A DNA stretch of 64,000 nt from Bacillus sp. V2I10. GTDB taxonomy: Bacteria; Bacillota; Bacilli; Bacillales; Bacillaceae. Location of the stretch: contig NZ_JAUSYV010000001.1 in assembly GCF_030817055.1 (NCBI RefSeq), positions 644,001 through 708,000 on the forward strand, given 5' to 3'. Of the stretch, positions 43,786 through 50,317 are shown piece after piece; positions within the stretch are counted from its first letter, which is position 1; every line of letters starts with the position of its first letter. Below the pieces are notes generated by a model. It made no database searches. It worked only from the letters and a program-made list of their open reading frames with translations, and had not been told where the DNA came from. The position numbers were made by a program, and so were the translations under genes.

Positions 43786-44932
43786 AGGATACCGTCGTCC
43801 GAACGGAAAGAGCGGCATAAGAAATCATTTGCTGCTCATGCCCACAGTCGTATGTGCAAATCAAGTTGTAACAAAAATTCAACAGCAGATCCCAGGGTCA
43901 ATTGCCATCCCCCATCAGCATGGCTGCAGCCAAGTAGGCCAAGACAAAGACCGAACACATAAGGTCCTTGTAGGCATGGGAAGAAACCCAAATGTTGGAG
44001 CTGTTCTATTAGTTAGCCTTGGCTGCGAAGTGATGGATGCGAAACAAATTCAAAAAGAAATTGCAGAAACCGGAAAACCAGTTGTTTGGATCGATATTCA
44101 GGAAGAGGGCGGATCTGTCAATACTATTCATAAAGGAATAGAAATAGCCGATCAGTTAATAAATGAGATCAAAAACACCCCATTGGTGGATATTCCATTG
44201 TCAGACCTCATAGTAGGAGTTAAATGCGGAGGATCTGATGCAACATCAGGTTTGTGCAGTAATCCAGTACTTGGAAGAGCCTCGGATCTTCTTATTCAAG
44301 AAGGCGGAAGCATTGTGATGGGGGAAACCACTGAAATTATAGGGGCGGAACATATTTTAGCAGAAAAAGCAGTGAACAATGACGTTAAAAACAAACTCTA
44401 TCAATCAATCGCCCGGTTTGAAGAAGAAATTAATAGAATGGGTGTAGATATGCGCGGAGGCAACCCCAGTCCAGGAAATATTGAAGGTGGATTGTCCAGC
44501 ATCGAGGAAAAATCCTTAGGGTGTATAAGCAAAGGAGGGACAGCTCCATTGCAGGGGGTAGTAGATTACGCAAGTGAAATACCAGGAAAAGGATTTTATT
44601 TTATGGACTCTCCGGGGAATGATATTGAATGTGTTTCAGGTATGGCGGCAGCTGGAATTCAATTAGTTTGCTTTACTACTGGGCGTGGAACACCTACTGG
44701 CAACCCAATCGTACCAGTGATAAAAATCTCTGGTAATGAAGAAATGGCAAGTCGAATGTCAGATAATATTGATGTTGATGTCAGTACAGTATTAACAGGA
44801 AAAGAAAATCTTGATCTAGCTGGAAGACGATTATTCAACGAAATCATAAACGTTTCTTCAGGTCATTTGACAAAAGCCGAGATTCTTGGGCATCAAGAAT
44901 TCAGCATTAGCCGTATAGGTATCAGTTTGTAG
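43772..44932 (+). CDS. UxaA-family dehydratase, large subunit (probable L-fuconate dehydratase)
   Basis: A 386-residue protein matching the C-terminal catalytic domain of UxaA. It has GYRRPNGKSGIRNHLLLMPT, HQHGCSQ, VSLGCEV, GVKCGGSDATSGLCSNPVLG and MDSPGNDIECVSGMAAAG. The conserved cysteines suit metal binding. It would dehydrate L-fuconate to 2-keto-3-deoxy-L-fuconate together with the SAF subunit. ATG 43772 follows AAAGGAG. Substrate is inferred from the flanking FucU, fuconolactonase and fucosidase genes. Confidence 0.85.
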   Translation: MAAIKGYRRPNGKSGIRNHLLLMPTVVCANQVVTKIQQQIPGSIAIPHQHGCSQVGQDKDRTHKVLVGMGRNPNVGAVLLVSLGCEVMDAKQIQKEIAETGKPVVWIDIQEEGGSVNTIHKGIEIADQLINEIKNTPLVDIPLSDLIVGVKCGGSDATSGLCSNPVLGRASDLLIQEGGSIVMGETTEIIGAEHILAEKAVNNDVKNKLYQSIARFEEEINRMGVDMRGGNPSPGNIEGGLSSIEEKSLGCISKGGTAPLQGVVDYASEIPGKGFYFMDSPGNDIECVSGMAAAGIQLVCFTTGRGTPTGNPIVPVIKISGNEEMASRMSDNIDVDVSTVLTGKENLDLAGRRLFNEIINVSSGHLTKAEILGHQEFSISRIGISL

Positions 44933-44955
44933 GACAGGGAGGGGTATTAAAGGAG

Positions 44956-45750
44956 ATGAATAGATTACTGGATAAGGTTGCTTTGGTTACTGGCGGAAGC
45001 AGGGGAATAGGTGAAGCGATTGTTATAAGGTTAGCAGAAGAAGGGGCAAACATTGCCATTAATTTTAACTCTGAACGTTCACGCATTCAAGCAGACAAAG
45101 TAAAAAAAAGAGTAGAGGCAATAGGAAGAAAAGCCATTGTAATTAAAGCCGATGCAGGCAAGAAAAAAGATGTGGAAGAAATGGTTGCATTAGTTGAAGA
45201 ATCACTGGGGGAAATAGATATTCTAGTTAACAATGCCGGAATTGCTCCTTTTGAATCGTTTATGCAGCTCTCCGAAGATACGTGGGACCGAACCTTTAAT
45301 ACAAATGTGAAGGCAATTTATCTCACTTCTCAATCAGCAGCCAGGAGAATGATTCCAAAGAGGAGCGGGAAAATCATTAATATTTTATCCACAGCAAGCT
45401 TAATGGTAACAAGCCCAGTTATACCGCATTATCAAGCTTCTAAAGCAGCAGGGCACATGTTGACTAAGGGGCTGGCCATTGAACTGGGGAGATATAACAT
45501 TAATGTCAATGCTGTCGGCCCAAGCACTGTGGATACAGATATGTGCACGGACTTTCTATCTGATCCAGAGATCAGACATAAGGAAATAGAGGCAAATCCA
45601 ATGAAGCGTTTGGGAACAGCAAGGCAAATAGGAGACGCCGTTGTTTTTCTAGCTTCACATGAAGCCGATCAAATCAATGGCCATTTATTAATGGTTGATG
45701 GCGGTTTAACAGTAAAAGCAGCTCAGCCAGAAGACCACCTGGAACATTAA
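44956..45750 (+). CDS. SDR-family dehydrogenase, probable L-fucose dehydrogenase
   Basis: A 264-residue short-chain dehydrogenase. It has the cofactor motif TGGSRGIGE (residues 12-20), NNAGIAPF, catalytic Tyr and Lys in HYQASKAAGH, and the C-terminal INGHLLMVDGG. In the non-phosphorylating fucose route an SDR oxidises L-fucose to L-fuconolactone and another oxidises 2-keto-3-deoxy-L-fuconate; this intact one could be either. Because the second SDR gene downstream is broken next to a hydrolase remnant, I favour fucose dehydrogenase here. AAAGGAG abuts the ATG; GGGAGGGG at 44937-44944 is the better spaced ribosome binding site. Confidence 0.82.
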   Translation: MNRLLDKVALVTGGSRGIGEAIVIRLAEEGANIAINFNSERSRIQADKVKKRVEAIGRKAIVIKADAGKKKDVEEMVALVEESLGEIDILVNNAGIAPFESFMQLSEDTWDRTFNTNVKAIYLTSQSAARRMIPKRSGKIINILSTASLMVTSPVIPHYQASKAAGHMLTKGLAIELGRYNINVNAVGPSTVDTDMCTDFLSDPEIRHKEIEANPMKRLGTARQIGDAVVFLASHEADQINGHLLMVDGGLTVKAAQPEDHLEH

Positions 45751-45772
45751 TAGCAAAGGAGTTTGGCATATT

Positions 45773-46102
45773 ATGAGATTGAAAGATAAAGTAGTTCTCA
45801 TAACTGGTGCAGGTTCTGGCATTGGGAAGTCTGCGGCATTATTATTTGCAAGAGAAGGTGCTTCAGTCGTTGTAAATGACCTGGATTCAGTAAAAGGCGG
45901 AAAAACTGCATCAGAAATTATTGAATTTAGAGGGGATGCATTTTTTTTACAAGCTGATGTAACAAACCCTATTTCCGTGAAATCTATGGTTGAAGAAGCA
46001 ATAAATAAATATAAACGAATCGATGTTCTTTTTAATAATGCTGGAATTAGCGGTGTCGGAAAACTTCACGAAACCAATCTAAACGACTGGGATCAAAAGT
46101 AG
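45773..46102 (+). pseudogene. Truncated SDR dehydrogenase (probable 2-keto-3-deoxy-L-fuconate dehydrogenase)
   Basis: Only the first 109 residues of a ~250-residue SDR remain: cofactor motif TGAGSGIGK, NNAGISGVG, ending at NLNDWDQK followed by TAG. The catalytic Tyr/Lys and C-terminal half are absent, so it cannot be active. The following bases, read from 46099, encode the end of a different protein family (see next entry). One deletion therefore fused two neighbouring genes. ATG 45773 still has AAAGGAG upstream. The expected role, from pathway order, is oxidation of 2-keto-3-deoxy-L-fuconate. Confidence 0.85.
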
Positions 46103-46167
46103 TGTCAGCAGATATTGAACATTTGGGCACATTGACCAATTCTTTTATTGAAGAACAAGTAGTTTGA
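46099..46167 (+). pseudogene. C-terminal remnant of a fumarylacetoacetate-hydrolase-family gene
   Basis: The frame starting at 46099 reads VVSADIEHLGTLTNSFIEE and two more residues before TGA (46165-46167). This matches the usual C-terminus of FAH-family hydrolases (GDVV-x-x-x-I-E-x-x-GTL-x-N). In fucose pathways an FAH protein cleaves 2,4-diketo-3-deoxy-L-fuconate into pyruvate and lactate. Everything N-terminal to this tail is missing. The short length limits certainty, but pathway context fits well. Confidence 0.65.
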
Positions 46168-46181
46168 AGTGGAGGAATCTA

Positions 46182-46613
46182 ATGCTTAAGAATATTCCTG
46201 CGATTCTATCACCTGATATACTCAAAACCATCTGTGAAATGGGGCATGGTGATGAAATTGTGCTGGCAGACAGAAACTTTCCTGCAGCAAGCCATGCTCA
46301 AAAACTAAATAGAGCGGACGGACATACTATTCCTGATTTATTAGATGCCCTATTATACCTCTTTCCCTTAGATACATATGTTGATAAGCCTGTTACTTTA
46401 ATGAAAGAGGAGCCGGGAGATCAGGCCGACTCTAAGTTATGGGATGAATACAGCCAGATTATTACTAACCGGGAAGAAAGAGATATCCAATTTGAGTGGA
46501 TTGATCGCTTTGCTTTTTATGATAGGGCCCAAAGGGCTTTTGCTATTATAGCAACTGGTGAAAAAGTACCTTATGCGAATATTATCTTAAAGAAAGGTGT
46601 TATTAAAACGTAA
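46182..46613 (+). CDS. fucU: L-fucose mutarotase (FucU/RbsD family)
   Basis: A 143-residue protein of the RbsD/FucU fold. Landmarks are LSPDILKTICEMGHGDEIVL near the N-terminus with the catalytic His, ADRNFPA, and ERFAFY-type ERWIDRF/FYDRAQ region near residue 115. It interconverts alpha and beta L-fucose, supplying the anomer used by the dehydrogenase. ATG 46182 follows GGAGG. FucU rather than RbsD is favoured by length and by the fucosidase, lactonase and dehydratase around it. Confidence 0.88.
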   Translation: MLKNIPAILSPDILKTICEMGHGDEIVLADRNFPAASHAQKLNRADGHTIPDLLDALLYLFPLDTYVDKPVTLMKEEPGDQADSKLWDEYSQIITNREERDIQFEWIDRFAFYDRAQRAFAIIATGEKVPYANIILKKGVIKT

Positions 46614-46664
46614 ATGAGTCTTGAGTGTTTTCAAATGCTCTTTTGAAAAGGAGAAGAAAACAGT

Positions 46665-47498
46665 ATGGGGATGAAAATTGATTCTCATCAGCATTTCTGG
46701 ATGTATACAAAAGAAGAATATCCTTGGATTAACGAGGAAATGGCTTTGCTAAAACGAGACTTTTTGCCAAATGAACTAGAGCCTTTATTGAATAAAATCG
46801 GTTTTGATGGATCGATTGCGGTACAAGCCAGGCAATGTCTAGAGGAAACAAGGTGGCTGCTTGGTCTTTCGAACAAGTACAGCTTTATAAAAGGTGTTGT
46901 TGGCTGGGTAGACCTTTGTTCAAATGAACTTAAGCAACAGCTGGATGAATTTACAGCAAATCCTCTGTTTAAAGGCTTAAGGCATATCCTGCAAGATGAG
47001 TTTGAGGATCAGTATATGCTTAAAGAGCAGTTCCAAAAGGGCATAAAACTGTTAGGGGATTATGGATTGCCATTTGATCTTCTTATTTATCCCAGACATA
47101 TACCTTATGCAGTTGAACTAGTTAAAAAGTTTCCTGATCAGCTATTTGTCCTGAACCATATAGGAAAGCCAGATATTAAACATAAAGTGATAATGCCTTG
47201 GAAAGAAGATATCCAAAGACTCGCGGAAAGGGATAATACTTATGTGAAGATATCAGGACTAGTGACAGAAGCTGATTGGAACGAATGGAAAGAGAAAGAT
47301 TTTAAAGTATATTTAGATGTTGTGTTCGATGCCTTTGGGCCTGAAAGGATAATGGCTGGATCTGATTGGCCGGTATGCACTCTTAGTGAAGATTATGCTA
47401 CTACAATAGATATTGCAGTAAATTATGTAAAACAGTATGCCTCTAAATATGAACCACACATACTTGGAAGAAATTGCGGGAAGTTTTATTCAATTTAA
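46665..47498 (+). CDS. L-fuconolactonase-like amidohydrolase
   Basis: A 277-residue amidohydrolase-2 family protein: metal motif DSHQHFWMYTKEEYPWI near residues 5-21, LKGLRHILQDE-type FKGLRHILQDE, FPDQLFVLNHIGKPD, and GSDWPVC near residue 232. This subgroup hydrolyses sugar lactones such as L-fucono- and L-rhamnono-1,5-lactone. ATG 46665 follows AAAAGGAGAAG. It is the last gene of the fucose unit. The FucU neighbour makes L-fuconolactone the likely substrate. Cytosolic, no signal peptide. Confidence 0.87.
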   Translation: MGMKIDSHQHFWMYTKEEYPWINEEMALLKRDFLPNELEPLLNKIGFDGSIAVQARQCLEETRWLLGLSNKYSFIKGVVGWVDLCSNELKQQLDEFTANPLFKGLRHILQDEFEDQYMLKEQFQKGIKLLGDYGLPFDLLIYPRHIPYAVELVKKFPDQLFVLNHIGKPDIKHKVIMPWKEDIQRLAERDNTYVKISGLVTEADWNEWKEKDFKVYLDVVFDAFGPERIMAGSDWPVCTLSEDYATTIDIAVNYVKQYASKYEPHILGRNCGKFYSI

Positions 47499-47849
47499 AA
47501 ATCAGATATAAAAATTATGAAAAAACCTTCTCTTTATTAAACGTGAAATAAAAGCGAATTAGATTTCCGATAAATTCACTATAGTTATTTATTATGATGG
47601 AGCTATCTTCTCAAACATTGACACCTGGCAAAGCCTGCGTTTAGGGCGGAGCCAAGGAAGATCGGCCTCTCCTGGAAGGGTTATATGCCTATGCCAGATC
47701 TGAAAACGAAATACAAGCCATTTTTTTCAAAAGACCTTTATAATGCCAACCACAAAGAGTGTCGATGATAAAGATTTGATTGCTTGTGAGAAGTAAAACA
47801 GGTTAGTGTGACCTTTCATTTCGAAAGGTTTTTTTATTTAACAAACCTT
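47499..47849. other. Intergenic stretch with a GC-richer, unexplained block
   Basis: Between about 47617 and 47705 there is a markedly GC-richer block (GCAAAGCCTGCG, GGGCGGAGCC, CGGCCTCTCCTGG). A plus-strand frame from 47597 is interrupted by one TAG, then runs on as GGAKEDRPLLEGLYAYARSE, suggesting a decayed gene piece. I could not match it to a family or to a known riboswitch fold. A terminator-like hairpin closes the stretch. Confidence 0.4.
47811..47837 (+). terminator. Terminator before the second comK segment
   Basis: ACCTTTC (47811-47817) pairs with GAAAGGT (47823-47829), followed by T7. It may end the fucose operon or the decayed gene. Confidence 0.65.
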
Positions 47850-47911
47850 TTCGTATTATCCTTAAAACTCCCTCATACACTTTCTTAGACATGCTTAAAA
47901 GGGTGATTATC

Positions 47912-48364
47912 ATGCGAAGGCGTAAACCTTTCCCTCTTATTCAAATCGTAATGATCGGAGCTGTGATTCTCCTGCTGATCGGGCTGTTTCATGTATTCAC
48001 GCCATCCTCGCCGAAAAAAGCTGTGAACCTTTTCTATACTGCTGAACAGACTGGAAACTTTGGTGGTGCCTGGGATCTGTTTCACCCATTGATGCAGGAT
48101 CGTTTTACAAAGAATGCTTATGTGACAGAGCGGTCTCATATCTATATGAGCCATTATGGGGTTACAACGTTTTCTTTTGAAATTTTAAAGGAGAAAAAGG
48201 TTCGCAGGTGGAGGATGGCAAAAGGCGCACCGGTATTTAATGAGGCGCGCCTCATCAAAGTCAGGCAGACTTTTAAAAGTAAGTTCGGAACGTTCGATGT
48301 ACTTCAGGATGTATATGCAGTGAAGGAAAAGGGAGATTGGAAGATTGTGTGGCAATATGAGTGA
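47912..48364 (+). CDS. NTF2-like membrane-anchored protein (intact copy)
   Basis: A 150-residue protein with a basic start (MRRRKPFPL), one hydrophobic anchor (about residues 12-30, IGAVILLLIGLFHVF) and an extracytoplasmic domain. The domain pattern KAVNLFYTAEQTGNFGGAWD followed by LFHPLMQDRF resembles SnoaL/NTF2-like proteins, which often bind small ligands or serve in cell-envelope assemblies. ATG 47912 follows AAAAGGGTGA. It precedes comK with a conserved hairpin between them. The duplicate at 4809 is broken. No function is established. Confidence 0.7.
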   Translation: MRRRKPFPLIQIVMIGAVILLLIGLFHVFTPSSPKKAVNLFYTAEQTGNFGGAWDLFHPLMQDRFTKNAYVTERSHIYMSHYGVTTFSFEILKEKKVRRWRMAKGAPVFNEARLIKVRQTFKSKFGTFDVLQDVYAVKEKGDWKIVWQYE

Positions 48365-48389
48365 GGCCTCTAGATTGGAGGTCTCTTTG
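48363..48389 (+). terminator. Hairpin between NTF2-like gene and comK (copy 2)
   Basis: GAGGCCTC (48363-48370) and GGAGGTCTC (48377-48385), conserved in copy 1 at 5254-5280. Confidence 0.5.
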
Positions 48390-48527
48390 GTTGTTTTAAT
48401 CTAGTGTAAATGTAATGTTTATTTCTGGTTAAATTTACCTAGTTTTTGTTTCTTTCACTGAATATTTCTGTAAAATAATGTTGTGGAAAATTTTTCATGA
48501 TAAAAACAGAAGATTGAGGTGGAGAGA

Positions 48528-49049
48528 ATGCTGATGAAAGAAAGCTATGGAGTTTGGAGAGAAACAATGGTTTTGAAACCGATGTACACGGAAAATGGGG
48601 AGTTGTGGTCTGTTGTTCATGAGCTGTACAGAAAGCTTATTGTGAAGATGTCACCTAGAGAAATTATTAACCTCAGCTGTGTGCATGCCGGAGCCTCTTA
48701 TCAGGGGATGGTTGATGCAGCAAAGCTTATTTTGCCGGGCAAAAAAATGCTCCCGGTATGTATATCACCGGGCTACCGGATATGTATGCTTCCGACTTTA
48801 TCACCAGACAGTGAAGAGTGTATGTGGGTCTCCTATCATCATGTGAAGCGGGCTTTTGAGAAAAACAATATAACATTTATTGAATGCAGAAATAGAGAGG
48901 AAATTGAGATTCATGGAAGTGTCGAAAGCTTTTTGACCAAATCCGGACATGCCCAGCAGCTTGTTCTGACTTACTTGGACCGGCAAGAAGAGATGTGGGA
49001 GCTATCCTCCTGTATAGCTGAGTCATATGAGGGGTACGAAGCATACTAA
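48528..49049 (+). CDS. comK: ComK-family competence transcription factor, copy 2
   Basis: A 173-residue ComK homologue with the same core PTLSPDSEECMWVSYHHVKR as copy 1. I start at ATG 48528 because the ribosome binding site GAGGTGG lies just upstream and copy 1 starts at the equivalent codon; the GTG at 48519 lies inside that site. It differs from copy 1 at 12 positions, mostly conservative, two of them at a cysteine and glycine (CISPGYR, KSGHAQ). Upstream regions are similar in both copies, so both may respond to the same signals. In the family, ComK binds AT-rich K-boxes and activates its own promoter. Confidence 0.87.
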   Translation: MLMKESYGVWRETMVLKPMYTENGELWSVVHELYRKLIVKMSPREIINLSCVHAGASYQGMVDAAKLILPGKKMLPVCISPGYRICMLPTLSPDSEECMWVSYHHVKRAFEKNNITFIECRNREEIEIHGSVESFLTKSGHAQQLVLTYLDRQEEMWELSSCIAESYEGYEAY

Positions 49050-49057
49050 ATGGAAGC

Positions 49058-49091
49058 AGCCAAGTTCCTTTGTGGGATTTGGCTTTTTTTT
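49058..49091 (+). terminator. Terminator after comK copy 2
   Basis: AGCCAAGTTCC (49058-49068) pairs with GGGATTTGGCT (49074-49084), followed by T8. Confidence 0.85.
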
Positions 49092-49148
49092 ATACTAAAT
49101 CCCAGGCTTCTTTAGTAAAATGGAACAAATAGAAAGAAGGGGTCTGTC

Positions 49149-49952
49149 ATGGTTGAATTAATCATTGTGTTACTTGGGATCGTGTTGTTTTACGTATCCT
49201 TTGTCATCCCTACAAAATGGCTGAAAGTAGAGCGGGTTGAGGTTCCGCTTGGAATCAATAAAAAAATCCTGCAGCTTTCCGATCTTCACGTGGAAAGGAA
49301 TCGAATCCGGCCGGAACAAATCAGGGATCTGCTGGTCAGTGAAAAACCGGATTACATTTTTATAACGGGTGATTTTACAGCTGGTGAAAAGTACATATCC
49401 CGCATTAAACCTTATCTGAATCTTTTTCAGGAGTATGGAAAAGTTGTTTACGCTGTATTCGGGAATCATGACTATCGAACGGAAGAATTGCCTCACCGAT
49501 TGCTGTCATGGCTTGGGGAAAACGGAGTAAGAGTACTTATTAATGAATCAATTGAGCTTGATGATTTTACCCTCGTCGGGCTGGATTTTTATAAAGAAGA
49601 AGACGGAGATGTTGAAAGAGCATTCAGGGAAGTAAAAAGCGGGAAACCTAAAGTGGTACTAAGCCATGATCCAAACGATTTCTTGAGAGTTGAGAAACCC
49701 TTTGATTTAATGCTATCAGGTCATCTGCATGGTAAACAGTTCAATGTGCCGTTTTTCTTTAAGTTTATTTCAAAAGGAAAGCTTGCTCAAAAAGGAATTT
49801 ACAAAGGGCTTCATCAGATTGATGGGACTCATTTGTACATCTCAAAAGGAATGGGCCAGGCGCATTGGAATTTGCGGTTAGGGGTTAGGAGTGAGGTGAC
49901 AGTACTTACCTTGACTGCAGGAAAAAAAGGTGATGAGAAAATAAAGACGTGA
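49149..49952 (+). CDS. Membrane-anchored metallophosphoesterase (YkuE-like)
   Basis: A 267-residue calcineurin-like phosphoesterase. An N-terminal hydrophobic segment (residues 3-19) is followed by the metal-binding series SDLHVERNR, GDFTAG, GNHDYR, LSHDPND and SGHLHGKQ. Such proteins hydrolyse phosphomono- or diesters at the membrane; YkuE relatives are linked to the cell surface. ATG 49149 follows AGAAAGAAGGGG. It is not part of the duplication and has its own hairpin terminator. Substrate unknown. Confidence 0.88.
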   Translation: MVELIIVLLGIVLFYVSFVIPTKWLKVERVEVPLGINKKILQLSDLHVERNRIRPEQIRDLLVSEKPDYIFITGDFTAGEKYISRIKPYLNLFQEYGKVVYAVFGNHDYRTEELPHRLLSWLGENGVRVLINESIELDDFTLVGLDFYKEEDGDVERAFREVKSGKPKVVLSHDPNDFLRVEKPFDLMLSGHLHGKQFNVPFFFKFISKGKLAQKGIYKGLHQIDGTHLYISKGMGQAHWNLRLGVRSEVTVLTLTAGKKGDEKIKT

Positions 49953-49982
49953 AGGGATATGTCTTTTCCATTTACGTCTTTT
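49942..49982 (+). terminator. Possible terminator after metallophosphoesterase
   Basis: AAAGACGT (49944-49951) pairs with ACGTCTTT (49974-49981), with partial inner pairing GGGA/TTCC. The stem overlaps the gene's last codons. Confidence 0.5.
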
Positions 49983-49998
49983 AGTTAAATGTTTACTG

Positions 49999-50100
49999 TT
50001 AAAAAGTCTTTCTTAGGAGATAGATAACAATAAACCAAATTGGAATTGATAGTGCAAATCCCCACAAGCAGCCTTTAGCAAATGAATCTTCTCTTTTCAT
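49999..50100 (-). CDS. Small membrane peptide, 33 residues
   Basis: A short minus-strand gene reads MKREDSFAKGCLWGFALSIP, then IWFIVIYLLRKTF and TAA. It has a charged N-terminus, one hydrophobic span and a basic end, the usual pattern of bacterial single-pass small proteins. ATG (50098-50100) is preceded by GGGGGG at good spacing. It lies alone in a 365-base gap, between convergent and divergent neighbours. No family recognised; coding is supported by the start signal and amphipathic layout only. Confidence 0.5.
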   Translation of the reverse strand: MKREDSFAKGCLWGFALSIPIWFIVIYLLRKTF

Positions 50101-50317
50101 GATGCCCCCCGCGAAATCACTGTATAATCATTGTATCAGGTAAAATGACAATCATGATATGCTACTTTTATCGTATTTTGACGAATTGACGGATTGTTTT
50201 GCTTCTTATTAGGATCACCTTTCATGCCTTCAACAGTTTTCGCAATCTTCCGCCGCATTGAAATAGTCGTTCATTCCTGTACAATAGAGAAGATCATGCA
50301 ATAAAAGGAGTTTATGA

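Larger units (their letters stand above)
47850..49092 (+). repeat. Direct repeat, copy 2 of the comK segment
   Basis: Counterpart of 4746-5985, same orientation. Both genes in this copy are open, so it is likely the ancestral or selected one. The region between the two copies is about 42 kb. Confidence 0.9.

Noticed and set aside
47597..47740. Possible riboswitch (looked for c-di-GMP, cobalamin, TPP-type cores)
   Set aside because: Motif pieces look superficially similar to GCAAAGCC elements, but no complete core or downstream gene in the right place; kept only as an unexplained block.
6079..47837. Integrative element (integrase, att sites, transposase) carrying the island
   Set aside because: No integrase, transposase or tRNA-flanked direct repeat seen; the only long flanking repeat is the comK segment.
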